64,000 bases of DNA from CALCKU01 sp964607445 (GTDB lineage: Bacteria; Pseudomonadota; Alphaproteobacteria; Caulobacterales; Maricaulaceae). The stretch's first letter is position 1; each line of letters begins with the position of its first letter. Where the stretch lies: positions 38,971 through 102,970 of the forward strand of contig CAZSKN010000005.1 of the NCBI GenBank assembly GCA_964607445.1. Reading direction: 5' to 3'. Shown in pieces: positions 17,158 to 25,907 of the stretch. Position numbers and translations under genes: made by a program. The notes under the pieces are model-generated. The model was not told where the DNA came from. It did no database searches and was given only the letters and a program-made list of their open reading frames with translations.

Positions 17158-18105
17158 ATGACAAATTTTGATGTTTTTAACGGAGATGCTGATGGCATAA
17201 TTTCTCTGGTTCAATTGCGTCGTGTCGAACCGCGTGTCTCAAAATTGGTCACAGGGCGTAAACGTGATATTCAATTGCTCCGCCACGTCGATGCAAAGCA
17301 TGGAGATAATGTCACGGTTCTGGATATATCTATGCGCTCAAACGCCGAGAGCCTGACACGAATATTAAAGGCCGGCGCACATGTTTTTTATGTAGATCAC
17401 CATAATCCGGGAGATGTGCCCGTGCATGATAATCTGCATGCGATCATAGATACATCTTCGGAAATGTGTACGGCGATGTTGATCGATTCCGCTCTGGAAG
17501 GGGCTCACCGGGCTTGGGCGGTCACAGCGGCATTCGGTGATAATTTTCCAAAGCTCGCCCGAGCCAAAGCCAAAGGCCATGATTTCCCCCTAGAACAGCT
17601 AGAGCGTTTAGGCATGCTCATCAATTACAATGGGTATGGAGCCGATTTGTCCGACCTTATATATGATCCGAAAGATCTATATGCAGACCTCGTTTTATTT
17701 GATACACCTATGCAGTTTCTTGCAGATAAATATCATATATTTCAAAGGCTTGATGAGAGTTATGAAGGTGATCTTTCGGCGGCGACTGATGCAGAAGTTC
17801 TGGATGCCACCGAGAGCGGACAAGTTTTATGTCTTGAAAACTCTGCGAGTTCTCGGCGCATTTCAGGTGTTTTTGGTAATCAGTTGGCGCAAGCTCATGC
17901 GGGGCGTGCCCATGCTATTTTAACCCGGCAAGACGGCGGTTTTTTGGTGAGTATACGTGCGCCCTTGTCAAAGCGTAGAGGGGCCGATACGCTCGCTTTG
18001 AAATTTGATACTGGCGGTGGGCGTAGCGCTGCTGCCGGGATTAATCATTTGCCTGAGACTGAACTTGACCGGTTTGTCCAAGCCTTTAGAGAGGCTTTTG
18101 CATGA
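17158..18105 (+). CDS. DHH/DHHA1 family phosphoesterase in the cys operon
   Basis: 315 residues. The metal-binding motifs of DHH phosphoesterases are visible: NGDADGI (8-14), DIS near 56, DHH at 80-82, and the DHHA1 substrate loop GGGRSAAAGI near the C-terminus. Family members include NrnA, which degrades nano-RNA and 3'-phosphoadenosine 5'-phosphate (pAp). It follows cysNC by 13 bp with a good site (GTGAGGA), so it is probably co-transcribed. Because PAPS use releases pAp, this gene may fill the role of CysQ. That is inference from context; exonuclease or other phosphoesterase roles remain possible. Confidence 0.85.
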   Translation: MTNFDVFNGDADGIISLVQLRRVEPRVSKLVTGRKRDIQLLRHVDAKHGDNVTVLDISMRSNAESLTRILKAGAHVFYVDHHNPGDVPVHDNLHAIIDTSSEMCTAMLIDSALEGAHRAWAVTAAFGDNFPKLARAKAKGHDFPLEQLERLGMLINYNGYGADLSDLIYDPKDLYADLVLFDTPMQFLADKYHIFQRLDESYEGDLSAATDAEVLDATESGQVLCLENSASSRRISGVFGNQLAQAHAGRAHAILTRQDGGFLVSIRAPLSKRRGADTLALKFDTGGGRSAAAGINHLPETELDRFVQAFREAFA

Positions 18106-18183
18106 AGCTATGGAAGGTTATATTGATGTCTTATCTTAAAGTTTATTTTGGGCGGTGTCGGCGCGCCAGATGTGAGAGCGTAA

Positions 18184-18954
18184 ATGCCTAGTCAATCTGT
18201 GAGTTTTAAAGGGGCTTTTGGGAATGATCTATCGGCCAAACTTGACTGGCCTGAGCATGATTTGAAATCTTGGGTGCTGTTTGCGCATGGGTTTTCAATA
18301 GGAAAAGACCTTAAACCTGTTCGAACCATTTCTAAGACTTTGGTGGATGAAGGTTACGGTATGATGCGGTTTGATTTTACCGGGCTTGGACAATCCGGAG
18401 GAGATTTCTCTGATACGAATTTTTCTTCCAATGTGGCTGATATTCTGGCCGCGGCAAGTTATTTGCGAGAGCACCATATCGCGCCTTGTATTTTAATTGG
18501 GCATAGTTTTGGGGGGACAGCGGCGTTAATGGCTGCACAGGATTTACCCGAATGCAAGGCCGTGGCAACGATTGGGTCGCCGTGTGATACTCATCATATT
18601 ATTCACCAATTTGCCGATAAATTAGAAGAAATTGAAGAAGAGGGCGAAGCAAAAGTCATGCTGGCGGGGCGCCCTTTTGTGATTAAAGAGCAGTTTCTCG
18701 ATGATGTATCTAATCAGAATATGGATCGCGCCATTGCCGATCTTGGTCGTGCTTTAATGGTATTTCATTCCCCTCAAGATCAGGTGGTGGGCATTCAAAA
18801 TGCAAGTCATATTTATTCCAAGGCCCGTCACCCCAAAAGCTTTGTAAGTCTAGACCGCGCCGATCACCTCTTATTAAAGACACCGCAAGATGCTGAATAT
18901 GTGGCGCATGTGTTAGCGGCATGGGCCATACGGTATATTAAGGGACATAAATAA
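18184..18954 (+). CDS. alpha/beta hydrolase
   Basis: 256 residues with the alpha/beta hydrolase fold. The nucleophile elbow is GHSFGG, the acid is likely Asp in SPQDQVV, and the base is His in RADHLL. The sequence resembles the hydrolase half of alphaproteobacterial hydrolase-OsmC fusion proteins, but no OsmC domain follows; the stop comes at the normal end of the fold. Substrate unknown. It may be the last gene of the cys operon (78 bp after the DHH gene). Confidence 0.8.
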   Translation: MPSQSVSFKGAFGNDLSAKLDWPEHDLKSWVLFAHGFSIGKDLKPVRTISKTLVDEGYGMMRFDFTGLGQSGGDFSDTNFSSNVADILAAASYLREHHIAPCILIGHSFGGTAALMAAQDLPECKAVATIGSPCDTHHIIHQFADKLEEIEEEGEAKVMLAGRPFVIKEQFLDDVSNQNMDRAIADLGRALMVFHSPQDQVVGIQNASHIYSKARHPKSFVSLDRADHLLLKTPQDAEYVAHVLAAWAIRYIKGHK

Positions 18955-19003
18955 TTAATGCCTATCGGAACTTTTTCGGCCAATACCTTATCCGGGGCGA
19001 GGG

Positions 19004-19840
19004 CTATAAGAATTTCATATGATGGCGAAGATGATCTTCAATAAATGTCGCTATGAAAAAGTAACTGTGATCATAACCGTCTTGCATGCGGATTGTTGCA
19101 GCTTGACCCGAAGCCTTGGCCGCTTCGGTAAAGAGATGTGTACGCAAATGTTCCTCTAAGAATTGATCATCTGTACCTTGGTCTATCAGAATATGAGCTT
19201 TGGAGGGCTGTTTGGCTACCAGCGCTGTAGCATCATATGTCGCCCAGAGTTTTGTATCAGACCCGAGATAATCAGTGAAAGCTTTTTGCCCCCACGGGAC
19301 TTGGCTTGGTGCGACGATGGGTGAAAATGCCGAGCATGTTTTAAAAACATCGGGCGCATCAAGATGCAGTGTCAGAGCGCCGTGCCCGCCCATTGAATGA
19401 CCAAAAATACCCAGCCTGTCCATATTCACAGGAAGGGTCGTAGCGATCCAGTTTGTAAGTTCGGTCTTGATATAGCTCTTCATATTATAGTTTTGAGCCC
19501 AGGGGTCTTGTGTGGAATCCAGATAAAATCCGGCGCCTTTGCCAAAATCATACCGGCCTTCCGTATCCGGGACGTGATCCCCGCGCGGGGAGGTGTCTGG
19601 CATAATCAAAATCAGACCGAGTGCGGAGGCTATGCGTTGCGCGCCGGCTTTAGTCGTGAAGTTCTCAGTATTACATGTAAGGCCTGATAACCAGATAAGC
19701 GCGGGTGCCTGTTCGGCACCGTCCGGAGTAAAGACAGCAATTTTCATGTTACAGTCACAAACGTCTGAGCGGTGTTCATATGTGGCCTGAGTCCCATCAA
19801 ACATTTTAGTTGTAGACAGTGGTGTCGTAGGTGAGGGCAT
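19004..19840 (-). CDS. fghA: S-formylglutathione hydrolase
   Basis: It hydrolyses S-formylglutathione to formate and glutathione, the second step of glutathione-linked formaldehyde detoxification. 278 residues, the usual length. The catalytic serine is in GHSMGGHGAL, the acid in QGTDDQF and the histidine in DGYDHSYFF. The N-terminal WLSGLTCNTENF and GLILIMPDTSPRG are family signatures. No formaldehyde dehydrogenase gene (adhC) is nearby. It faces the hydrolase gene tail to tail. Confidence 0.93.
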   Translation of the reverse strand: MPSPTTPLSTTKMFDGTQATYEHRSDVCDCNMKIAVFTPDGAEQAPALIWLSGLTCNTENFTTKAGAQRIASALGLILIMPDTSPRGDHVPDTEGRYDFGKGAGFYLDSTQDPWAQNYNMKSYIKTELTNWIATTLPVNMDRLGIFGHSMGGHGALTLHLDAPDVFKTCSAFSPIVAPSQVPWGQKAFTDYLGSDTKLWATYDATALVAKQPSKAHILIDQGTDDQFLEEHLRTHLFTEAAKASGQAATIRMQDGYDHSYFFIATFIEDHLRHHMKFL

Positions 19841-20038
19841 AGGGAGTCCTATTCTATGGTAGGGCGAAAGAAGATCATGCCCTTTTATATAAGGCTGTTC
19901 TACGTCATTTTATAAGGTGTTCAAGGCGTTTGTAGCGGGGTAACAGCATCGTAAGCAATATGTTTTATTTCACATATATTAATCATATTTAAGCAGCTTG
20001 AACGTAACCTGATCATATAACAGTGATTAGGGTTTATA

Positions 20039-21244
20039 TTGTCTCCTCAGTCTCATTCAAACGAACAGCTTGTACCGAAGCCGCAAGCGTCGCCCTATTT
20101 CGGGGCGTTGGACGGGTTTCGAGGCTTATTTGCCGTGCTTGTGGCAGTGCATCATACGACTTGGTATTCATATTTGAATTACAGTACCTTTATCAATGAT
20201 GCCTTTGTCATTATTGATTTGTTTTTTGCGCTGTCTGGGTTTTTGATGTTTTATCTCTATGCAGATCGACTGCATGATAAGCCGTCTATTATCAAATTCG
20301 TAAAACGCCGTTTTGCGCGGTTATATCCCTTACATTTTTTTATGTTACTGGTTTTTATCGGGTTTAGCCTCTTACGGATTTTGGCCCATAAATGGGGGGT
20401 GGCGGCCTATGAACCCGGAGAAATTCTACCCTTTAGTTCCGGAGCCAGAGATGGTTGGCCGAGTTTATTATCAAATTTAACGCTAACGCATTCTATGGGA
20501 ATTCATGATGAATTGAGCTTTAACTTCCCTAGTTGGACGGTCAGTGTCGAGTTTTTTACCTATCTTGTTTTCATTGTTATTATTGTTTTAAAGCGCCCAC
20601 AAAAAATGTGGCATTATGGCGTGTTGAGTTTGGGGATATTGTCGATTTACGCGGCTCTGTCACGGGTAAAGCCGAATATGGATATTACCTATGATTTAGG
20701 GTTTTTCAGATGTCTTGCGGGTTTTTTAACCGGAGGTATTGCGGCGTGGGTTTATGGTTATATCTCGTCCCGATTGGAGGCATTAAAAAAAACTGGCGTA
20801 TCCCTATCTCCCGCTATTTTTACAGTGATCGAAGTTATCACCCTTGCGGTGAGTTTCATTTTCGTGACTTATTTCACGCAAGGTAAACAGTTTTATGTTG
20901 GGCCGGTCTTGTTTTTGTTTATCTGTGTTTTTGCATTTGACGAGGGGGCAATTTCTTGGTTCATGTCGCGCCCGATCTTTCGCTATCTGGCAAAAATTTC
21001 CTATTCGGTCTATATGACCCATGTGATTTTTGCTATTGTGTTCAACATATTTGCCGAGCGGCTTTTACCGGGTATGATACCGGGGCCGGATGTGTTCGCC
21101 GGAGGGATTAATGGTGACCTCTACTTGATACCTTATATAGTTGTTGTCATTGTTTTTTCACATTTTACATGGCGATTTGTTGAAAAACCGGGGGGTGCAT
21201 TTTTACGAAATTTAAACTTCGGTACGAAAACCAAAAATTGCTGA
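20039..21244 (+). CDS. acyltransferase 3 (OafA-type) membrane protein
   Basis: 401 residues with about ten membrane segments. The N-terminus LDGFRGLFAVLVAVHHTTWY contains the family's essential His and RG motif. FFALSGFLMFY and KRRFARLYPLHF are also typical. Such enzymes move acetyl or other acyl groups onto cell-surface sugars or membrane lipids. The start is TTG at 20039 with AGGG upstream. Target unknown; no polysaccharide genes adjoin it. A weak hairpin GCCC-CTAA-GGGC (21247-21258) follows the stop. Confidence 0.85.
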   Translation: MSPQSHSNEQLVPKPQASPYFGALDGFRGLFAVLVAVHHTTWYSYLNYSTFINDAFVIIDLFFALSGFLMFYLYADRLHDKPSIIKFVKRRFARLYPLHFFMLLVFIGFSLLRILAHKWGVAAYEPGEILPFSSGARDGWPSLLSNLTLTHSMGIHDELSFNFPSWTVSVEFFTYLVFIVIIVLKRPQKMWHYGVLSLGILSIYAALSRVKPNMDITYDLGFFRCLAGFLTGGIAAWVYGYISSRLEALKKTGVSLSPAIFTVIEVITLAVSFIFVTYFTQGKQFYVGPVLFLFICVFAFDEGAISWFMSRPIFRYLAKISYSVYMTHVIFAIVFNIFAERLLPGMIPGPDVFAGGINGDLYLIPYIVVVIVFSHFTWRFVEKPGGAFLRNLNFGTKTKNC

Positions 21245-21335
21245 ACGCCCCTAAGGGCTCATATATTATCTGATCTTTACCTTGAGATGTCGGTTGAGAC
21301 TTGCTCTGATAGGTAAATGGCGGTAATCGCCGCAT

Positions 21336-21797
21336 ATGACAGAAAACCGGTACAATAATTTAAACCAACTCGGCGTGCAAAACCCGCTTCCAGCCTCACC
21401 AGAGCAAGCGGAATTGGAACGGGTTAAAAACCCGTGTCAGGACCCTTATATGATCCGGCTCGTGGCACCGGAATTTACCTCCATTTGTCCTGTGACGGGG
21501 CAACCGGACTTCGCGCACCTTGTTGTCGATTATTGCCCCAAGGACTGGATTGTTGAAAGCAAAGCGTTCAAATTGTTTTTAGGAAGTTACCGCAATCACG
21601 GGGATTTTCACGAAGCGTGTACGACGGGAATAGCGCAGAGATTAGTCAAAGCCATTGAACCGGTCTGGTTGCGTATCGGTGGATATTGGTACCCACGTGG
21701 GGGTATTCCTATCGATGTATTTTATCAATATGGTCAGCCGCCAAAGGGATTATGGCTTCCCGATCAAGGCGTGCCCCCTTACCGGGGGCGAGGATAA
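21336..21797 (+). CDS. queF: NADPH-dependent 7-cyano-7-deazaguanine reductase
   Basis: It reduces preQ0 to preQ1 in queuosine synthesis, upstream of Tgt and QueA, which are also in this window (61.6-63.8 kb). 153 residues, the short unimodular type. FTSICPVTGQPDFA holds the nucleophilic Cys, and VESKAFKLFLGSYRNHGDFHE is the QueF signature. A small hairpin (GCGG / CCGC at 21320-21333) lies just before the ATG. Confidence 0.96.
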   Translation: MTENRYNNLNQLGVQNPLPASPEQAELERVKNPCQDPYMIRLVAPEFTSICPVTGQPDFAHLVVDYCPKDWIVESKAFKLFLGSYRNHGDFHEACTTGIAQRLVKAIEPVWLRIGGYWYPRGGIPIDVFYQYGQPPKGLWLPDQGVPPYRGRG

Positions 21798-21910
21798 TCC
21801 ACCGTAAGAGTTGATAATTTTTCGATTTTTATTTGTAATCCCATAGCAAGCCCTTATTTAGGATGATAGAGGCCATAAAAGGTCGAGGCGTAAGGCCGCA
21901 GGAGAACCAC

Positions 21911-22717
21911 ATGGGAAATCTAAATCTTGCCAGTGATAATGCGACAGATGAATGTGTGTGGAGCCGTCTTAAACAAGAAGCGGCGGCGGCGGCGGTAAAA
22001 GAACCAGCCTTGTCTTCGCTTGTTCATGGTACGATTCTAGAACAAGAAAGCCTCGGTGGAGCTTTGGTCAATCATTTATCGGAAAAATTGGCTACAGCGG
22101 AGTTTACGGCACTCAAATTACGCCGCGTTCTGTCCGAAGCTATAGAAAGTGATCCCTTGATCGTTGAATATGCGGCCAAGGATTTACTGGCGACGAAGGA
22201 ACGCGACCCCGCCTGCCGAACATATATGCAGTGTTTTTTGTACTTTAAAGGCTATATGGCTGTGCAAACCCATCGGTGCGCACATGCCTTGTTTAAATCT
22301 GGTCGTGATCTTATCGCCTTTCATTTGCAAAACCGGAGTTCGGAGAAGTTCGGTGTTGATATTAATCCTGCCGCGCGCATTGGCCACGGTATCATGCTTG
22401 ACCATGCCACAGGCTTTGTTATGGGCGAAACGGCAGTTATCGGGAATGATTGCTCTATTCTACAAGGCGTGACCTTAGGTGGTACGGGTAAAGCCGACGA
22501 AGACCGCCATCCTAAAGTGGGCAATAATGTCCTGATAGGGGCCGGTGCGAATGTCCTTGGAAATCTGAAAATCGGAGATATGGCCAAGATTGCGGCCGGA
22601 TCGGTTGTATTAAAAGATGTGCCGAGCAAATGCACAGTTGCGGGTGTGCCCGCTAAACCTGTAGGGGGAGCATGCTGCGATGACCCTGCTGGACAAATGG
22701 ATCAAACCTTCGATTAA
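21911..22717 (+). CDS. cysE: serine O-acetyltransferase
   Basis: It acetylates L-serine with acetyl-CoA, the first step of cysteine synthesis. The start is ATG 21911 because AGGAG lies 7 bases before it; an in-frame ATG at 21863 lacks such a site. About 268 residues. It has an N-terminal helical domain and a left-handed beta-helix with hexapeptide repeats, including the catalytic INPAARIGHGIMLDHATGFV and the glycine-rich GGTGKADEDRHPKVG. A C-terminal tail for binding cysteine synthase is present. It fits with the sulfate-activation operon at 14-18 kb. Followed by DUF3126. Confidence 0.96.
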   Translation: MGNLNLASDNATDECVWSRLKQEAAAAAVKEPALSSLVHGTILEQESLGGALVNHLSEKLATAEFTALKLRRVLSEAIESDPLIVEYAAKDLLATKERDPACRTYMQCFLYFKGYMAVQTHRCAHALFKSGRDLIAFHLQNRSSEKFGVDINPAARIGHGIMLDHATGFVMGETAVIGNDCSILQGVTLGGTGKADEDRHPKVGNNVLIGAGANVLGNLKIGDMAKIAAGSVVLKDVPSKCTVAGVPAKPVGGACCDDPAGQMDQTFD

Positions 22718-22761
22718 ACCTATAAAAATAAACCTATCGCAAGAATAAAGAGAGTTACGAT

Positions 22762-22974
22762 ATGCGCCCAGAACAAATTGTCAGCGTCAGAAATTATTTA
22801 TGCCAACGTTTTGGCACTGAAGCGATTACGCTAAAGCCGCGCAAGGTGGCTGATAGTGTTGAGGTGTATTTAAACGATGAAATCTTAGGGCTATTGTATA
22901 TTGATGATGAAGATCCCGACGATATCTCTTACGACTTAAATATTTCCATTTTACAAGATGATCTCGACGGATGA
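22762..22974 (+). CDS. DUF3126 family protein
   Basis: A 70-residue acidic protein of unknown function. The text RNYLCQRFGTEAITLKPR and VEVYLNDEILGLLYIDDEDP matches DUF3126, a family confined to alphaproteobacteria and often found beside cysE, as here. AAAGAGAG precedes the ATG. Its stop overlaps the next start (ATGA). Confidence 0.85.
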   Translation: MRPEQIVSVRNYLCQRFGTEAITLKPRKVADSVEVYLNDEILGLLYIDDEDPDDISYDLNISILQDDLDG

Positions 22975-23501
22975 CGGTTTATGCTCTAGACGGCCTTGCG
23001 CCGACCCTTGCTGATGATGTTTATGTTGCCGATAGCGCAACTGTGCTGGGTAACGTCGAAATGGAGGCGGGATCATCTGTGTGGTTCGGTGCCGTTTTAC
23101 GGGGCGATAATGATCTGATAAAAATTGGCAAAAGATCCAATGTTCAAGATAATGCAGTTTTACATACCGATCCGGGTAAACCTTTGCTTATAGGAGAGGG
23201 TGTTATTATAGGGCATCAAGCTATGCTGCATGGATGTACAATTGGGGACAATACATTAATTGGTATTGGCGCAACGGTTTTAAATGGGGCGGTGATCGGT
23301 AAGAATTGTATTATTGGCGCGCATAGCCTAATCGCTGAAAATAAAGTCATTCCTGATAACTCGGTTGTCATGGGGACACCGGGAAAAGTCGTGAAGCAAT
23401 TACCGCTCGAAGGTGAAAATATGTTGCGCCTAAATGCCGAGGTTTATGTTGCGAATGCAAAGCGGTTTAAATCGGGTTTAAAGGTTATCCCTGACACATG
23501 A
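22971..23501 (+). CDS. gamma-class carbonic anhydrase family protein
   Basis: 176 residues forming a left-handed beta-helix of hexapeptide repeats. SVWFGAVLRGDNDLIKIGKRSNVQDNAVLH and the metal His residues in HQAMLHGC are typical of the YrdA/PaaY-like gamma carbonic anhydrase group. Zinc ligands appear intact (His in VLHTD, HQ and LHG). It overlaps the DUF3126 stop by four bases and is presumably co-transcribed with cysE. Enzyme activity in this subgroup is often unproven. Confidence 0.88.
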   Translation: MTVYALDGLAPTLADDVYVADSATVLGNVEMEAGSSVWFGAVLRGDNDLIKIGKRSNVQDNAVLHTDPGKPLLIGEGVIIGHQAMLHGCTIGDNTLIGIGATVLNGAVIGKNCIIGAHSLIAENKVIPDNSVVMGTPGKVVKQLPLEGENMLRLNAEVYVANAKRFKSGLKVIPDT

Positions 23502-23785
23502 TAAGCCTCACTGGATTTTAAATTCAGGGTCAAGCCTGTGGTATTGACCTCGCTTGAGCTTTGAATGACATATCTGGCTTCGTCTACTGTGCGAAGCTTA
23601 GTGACTGTAACGTTCGCTAGAAGACCTGCAAGCGGTGCTTGTAAAATAATGCTCATGGTCGGTACGCGGCCCGAAATGTGATTTCAAACCGTATCATCCC
23701 ATCGGTAATATGCGGTTAAACGGGGCATGGCCGCGAGATCAATGCGTAATTTCTTGTGCTGATCTTTAAGAGAAAGCTCAGTCAT
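23502..23785 (-). pseudogene. class II aldolase/adducin-like gene, truncated with a nonsense codon
   Basis: The ATG at 23785 overlaps the ghrA stop (ATGA). The frame reads MTELSLKDQHKKLRIDLAAM, then RLTAYYRWDDTV, TGA, NHISGRVP. In class II aldolases this position reads W-N-H-I-S-x-R, so TGG has become TGA. The text after it (QAPLAGLL, then YVIQSSSEVNTTGLTL) still resembles the family but fades out at the gamma carbonic anhydrase stop. Only about 94 of some 250 codons remain. It was once the second gene of an operon with ghrA. Confidence 0.65.
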
Positions 23786-24711
23786 GGATTATGCTGAGGC
23801 GGGGTGTAAATATGAGGCGGTATCTCACCGCGTTCAAGGCTATGGATGGTTTCTGCAAGGACACGGGCTGCTGTAAACGGGTTGGTCGCACCCGAGATAT
23901 GCGGCGTGATGATAATATCGGCGTGGTTCCATAATATCGAATTTTTGGGCAATGGTTCGTGTTCAAATACGTCTAACACGGCCGTCTTTATATGCCCACT
24001 ATCAAGGTGATCCAATAAGGCGGCCATGTCTATGGTCGGGCCGCGACCGATATTAATCAGACGGCTAGCCGGTTTCATAAAGGCGAGTCGGTCATGGTTT
24101 AAAAATCTGCGCGTCTGCGGTGTTAACGGTAGGCAGTTAACGAGAATATCCGAGACTGAGAGCGCATCGTGTAATGCGGAATTTTCAGTGAAGCTTTCTA
24201 CGCCGTCAATAGATTTGGTCGTGCGAGCCCATCCGGCCACTGAAAACCCAGTGTCTGAAAGACGTTTGGCGACAATGGCTCCGATCGCGCCTAAGCCTAA
24301 CACACAAATTTTATAGTCCGCAGTTATCGGTGGTGTATGTCTTTGCCATATCTTCTGTGTGTGTTGGGTTTGATAAAGACCCATCTGACGTTGAAAATGA
24401 AGGCTCCAATACAGGGCGTAAAGCGCCATATCTTCGGCCATAGCCCTATCTACAAGGCGTATGATAGGCGCCTCGGGCAGATGCGGGTCCATATCGAAAT
24501 GTTCTATTCCAGCGCCCAGCGACAGAACGGCTTTTAAATTCGGATAGCGACACAAGTCGCCTTTCGGGTGGTTCCAGACCAAGGCATAGGAAATGGCTTC
24601 TGGGGACGGAACCTCTGGATATTCATATATCACAGTGTCCGGCAAATGTACCTTGAGCGCCCGTATCCAATCTGGGTGACGTTGTCCGTCATTATTAAGA
24701 AGTATCGCCAT
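23782..24711 (-). CDS. ghrA: glyoxylate/hydroxypyruvate reductase A
   Basis: It reduces glyoxylate or hydroxypyruvate with NAD(P)H. 309 residues of the D-2-hydroxyacid dehydrogenase family. It has the Rossmann motif GLGAIGAIVAKRL, the substrate loop SLGAGIEHF and the catalytic set RLVDRAM, NIGRGPT and TPHISG (general-base His). The length fits GhrA. It is transcribed leftward after the quinone oxidoreductase gene (22 bp apart), with the aldolase pseudogene downstream. Confidence 0.88.
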   Translation of the reverse strand: MAILLNNDGQRHPDWIRALKVHLPDTVIYEYPEVPSPEAISYALVWNHPKGDLCRYPNLKAVLSLGAGIEHFDMDPHLPEAPIIRLVDRAMAEDMALYALYWSLHFQRQMGLYQTQHTQKIWQRHTPPITADYKICVLGLGAIGAIVAKRLSDTGFSVAGWARTTKSIDGVESFTENSALHDALSVSDILVNCLPLTPQTRRFLNHDRLAFMKPASRLINIGRGPTIDMAALLDHLDSGHIKTAVLDVFEHEPLPKNSILWNHADIIITPHISGATNPFTAARVLAETIHSLERGEIPPHIYTPPQHNP

Positions 24712-24733
24712 ATTGAAGTCGAGCCTCAGACGT

Positions 24734-25699
24734 CTACATAGTCAATACGACTTTACCCATAGCCTTACGATTGACCAATTCGGCAAAGGCGGATTTGAAA
24801 TCTGCTAGGGGGTAGGTGTTGCTAACCCGAGGTTTGATATCGCCGCTATCAAACATAGCCATTATATCACCCATATTCGATTGGTGATCTTTGACTTCTC
24901 TTTGTGTATGGGCTCCCCAAAATACACCGCGAATATCAATGGATTTGAGTAAAGCGAGATTAAGCGGAATTTTAGGAATTTCGCCGCCGGCAAACCCTAT
25001 GACCAAATAACGCCCACCCCATTTTAATGTACGCATGGCCGGTTCTGACATTTTATCTCCGACAGGGTCATAAATCATATCGCATCCACCAAGAGCTTTG
25101 ACGGCATCTTTTATATTTTCGGTCGTGTAATTTATCAAATGATCGGCGCCGTGCGTTTTACAGACAGCGAGTTTTTCTGGCGTGCTGGCCGCCGCTATAA
25201 CGGTTGCGCCCATAGCTTTTCCAAGCTCAACAGTGGCAAGTCCGACCCCGCCAGCGGCTCCGAGTACAAGTAGCGTTTCGCCTTTTTGTAAACCTCCACG
25301 ATTTTTAAGCGCGTAATAGGATGTTCCATACACCAGAGCAAAGGCCGAGGCCTGTTCAAAGGACATTTTATCAGAAATTTTCATTACACTCATCATTGGG
25401 ATGAGAGCTTCTGTCGCAAAGGCACCTTGTTCGGATAAGGCCGCGACGCGGTCGCCGAGCTTGAGGTAAGGCACATCATCAGCCAGTTCTGTTATAATAC
25501 CCGAACATTCGGCTCCGGGAATAAAGGGGAAAGGAGGTTTAGATTGGTATTGGCCTTGAACTTGTAAAATATCAGGAAAATTTACGCCCGCGGCTTTGAT
25601 TTTGATACGGACATGGCCCGGTTTCATATCCGGTGCCGGAACCTCTTCGATCGTGTGTTCATGATAAGGTGCAAATTTATGACAAATAAGAGCTTTCAT
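24734..25699 (-). CDS. NADPH:quinone oxidoreductase (zinc-free MDR family)
   Basis: About 321 residues of the medium-chain dehydrogenase/reductase superfamily. AGVNFPDILQVQGQYQ and the NADPH-binding GAAGGVGLATVELGK are typical of the quinone oxidoreductase branch. The zinc-binding Cys and His residues of alcohol dehydrogenases are absent. The start MKALICHKF (ATG 25699) is preceded by AAAGG; an upstream in-frame ATG at 25735 would add 12 residues. The gene is divergent from the Rieske oxygenase gene. The physiological substrate is unknown; acting with the oxygenase is possible but unsupported. Confidence 0.85.
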   Translation of the reverse strand: MKALICHKFAPYHEHTIEEVPAPDMKPGHVRIKIKAAGVNFPDILQVQGQYQSKPPFPFIPGAECSGIITELADDVPYLKLGDRVAALSEQGAFATEALIPMMSVMKISDKMSFEQASAFALVYGTSYYALKNRGGLQKGETLLVLGAAGGVGLATVELGKAMGATVIAAASTPEKLAVCKTHGADHLINYTTENIKDAVKALGGCDMIYDPVGDKMSEPAMRTLKWGGRYLVIGFAGGEIPKIPLNLALLKSIDIRGVFWGAHTQREVKDHQSNMGDIMAMFDSGDIKPRVSNTYPLADFKSAFAELVNRKAMGKVVLTM

Positions 25700-25907
25700 G
25701 ATGAATACCTTTATAATGGGAATAAACGGCTTCAACTTTTATAGGCTTTCCCTTGGCTTGCAAGCGCTATTGCCGATTACTAATTTGATATTGTTATATG
25801 AAAAATTCGCATAGTCTGATTGCTGACTTTTATAATTGGTGCAGCTGTCTAGAATATCGTCAGGGCGAGCAACGCCTATTTATCAGTCTCACATGAGACG
25901 CAAAAAT

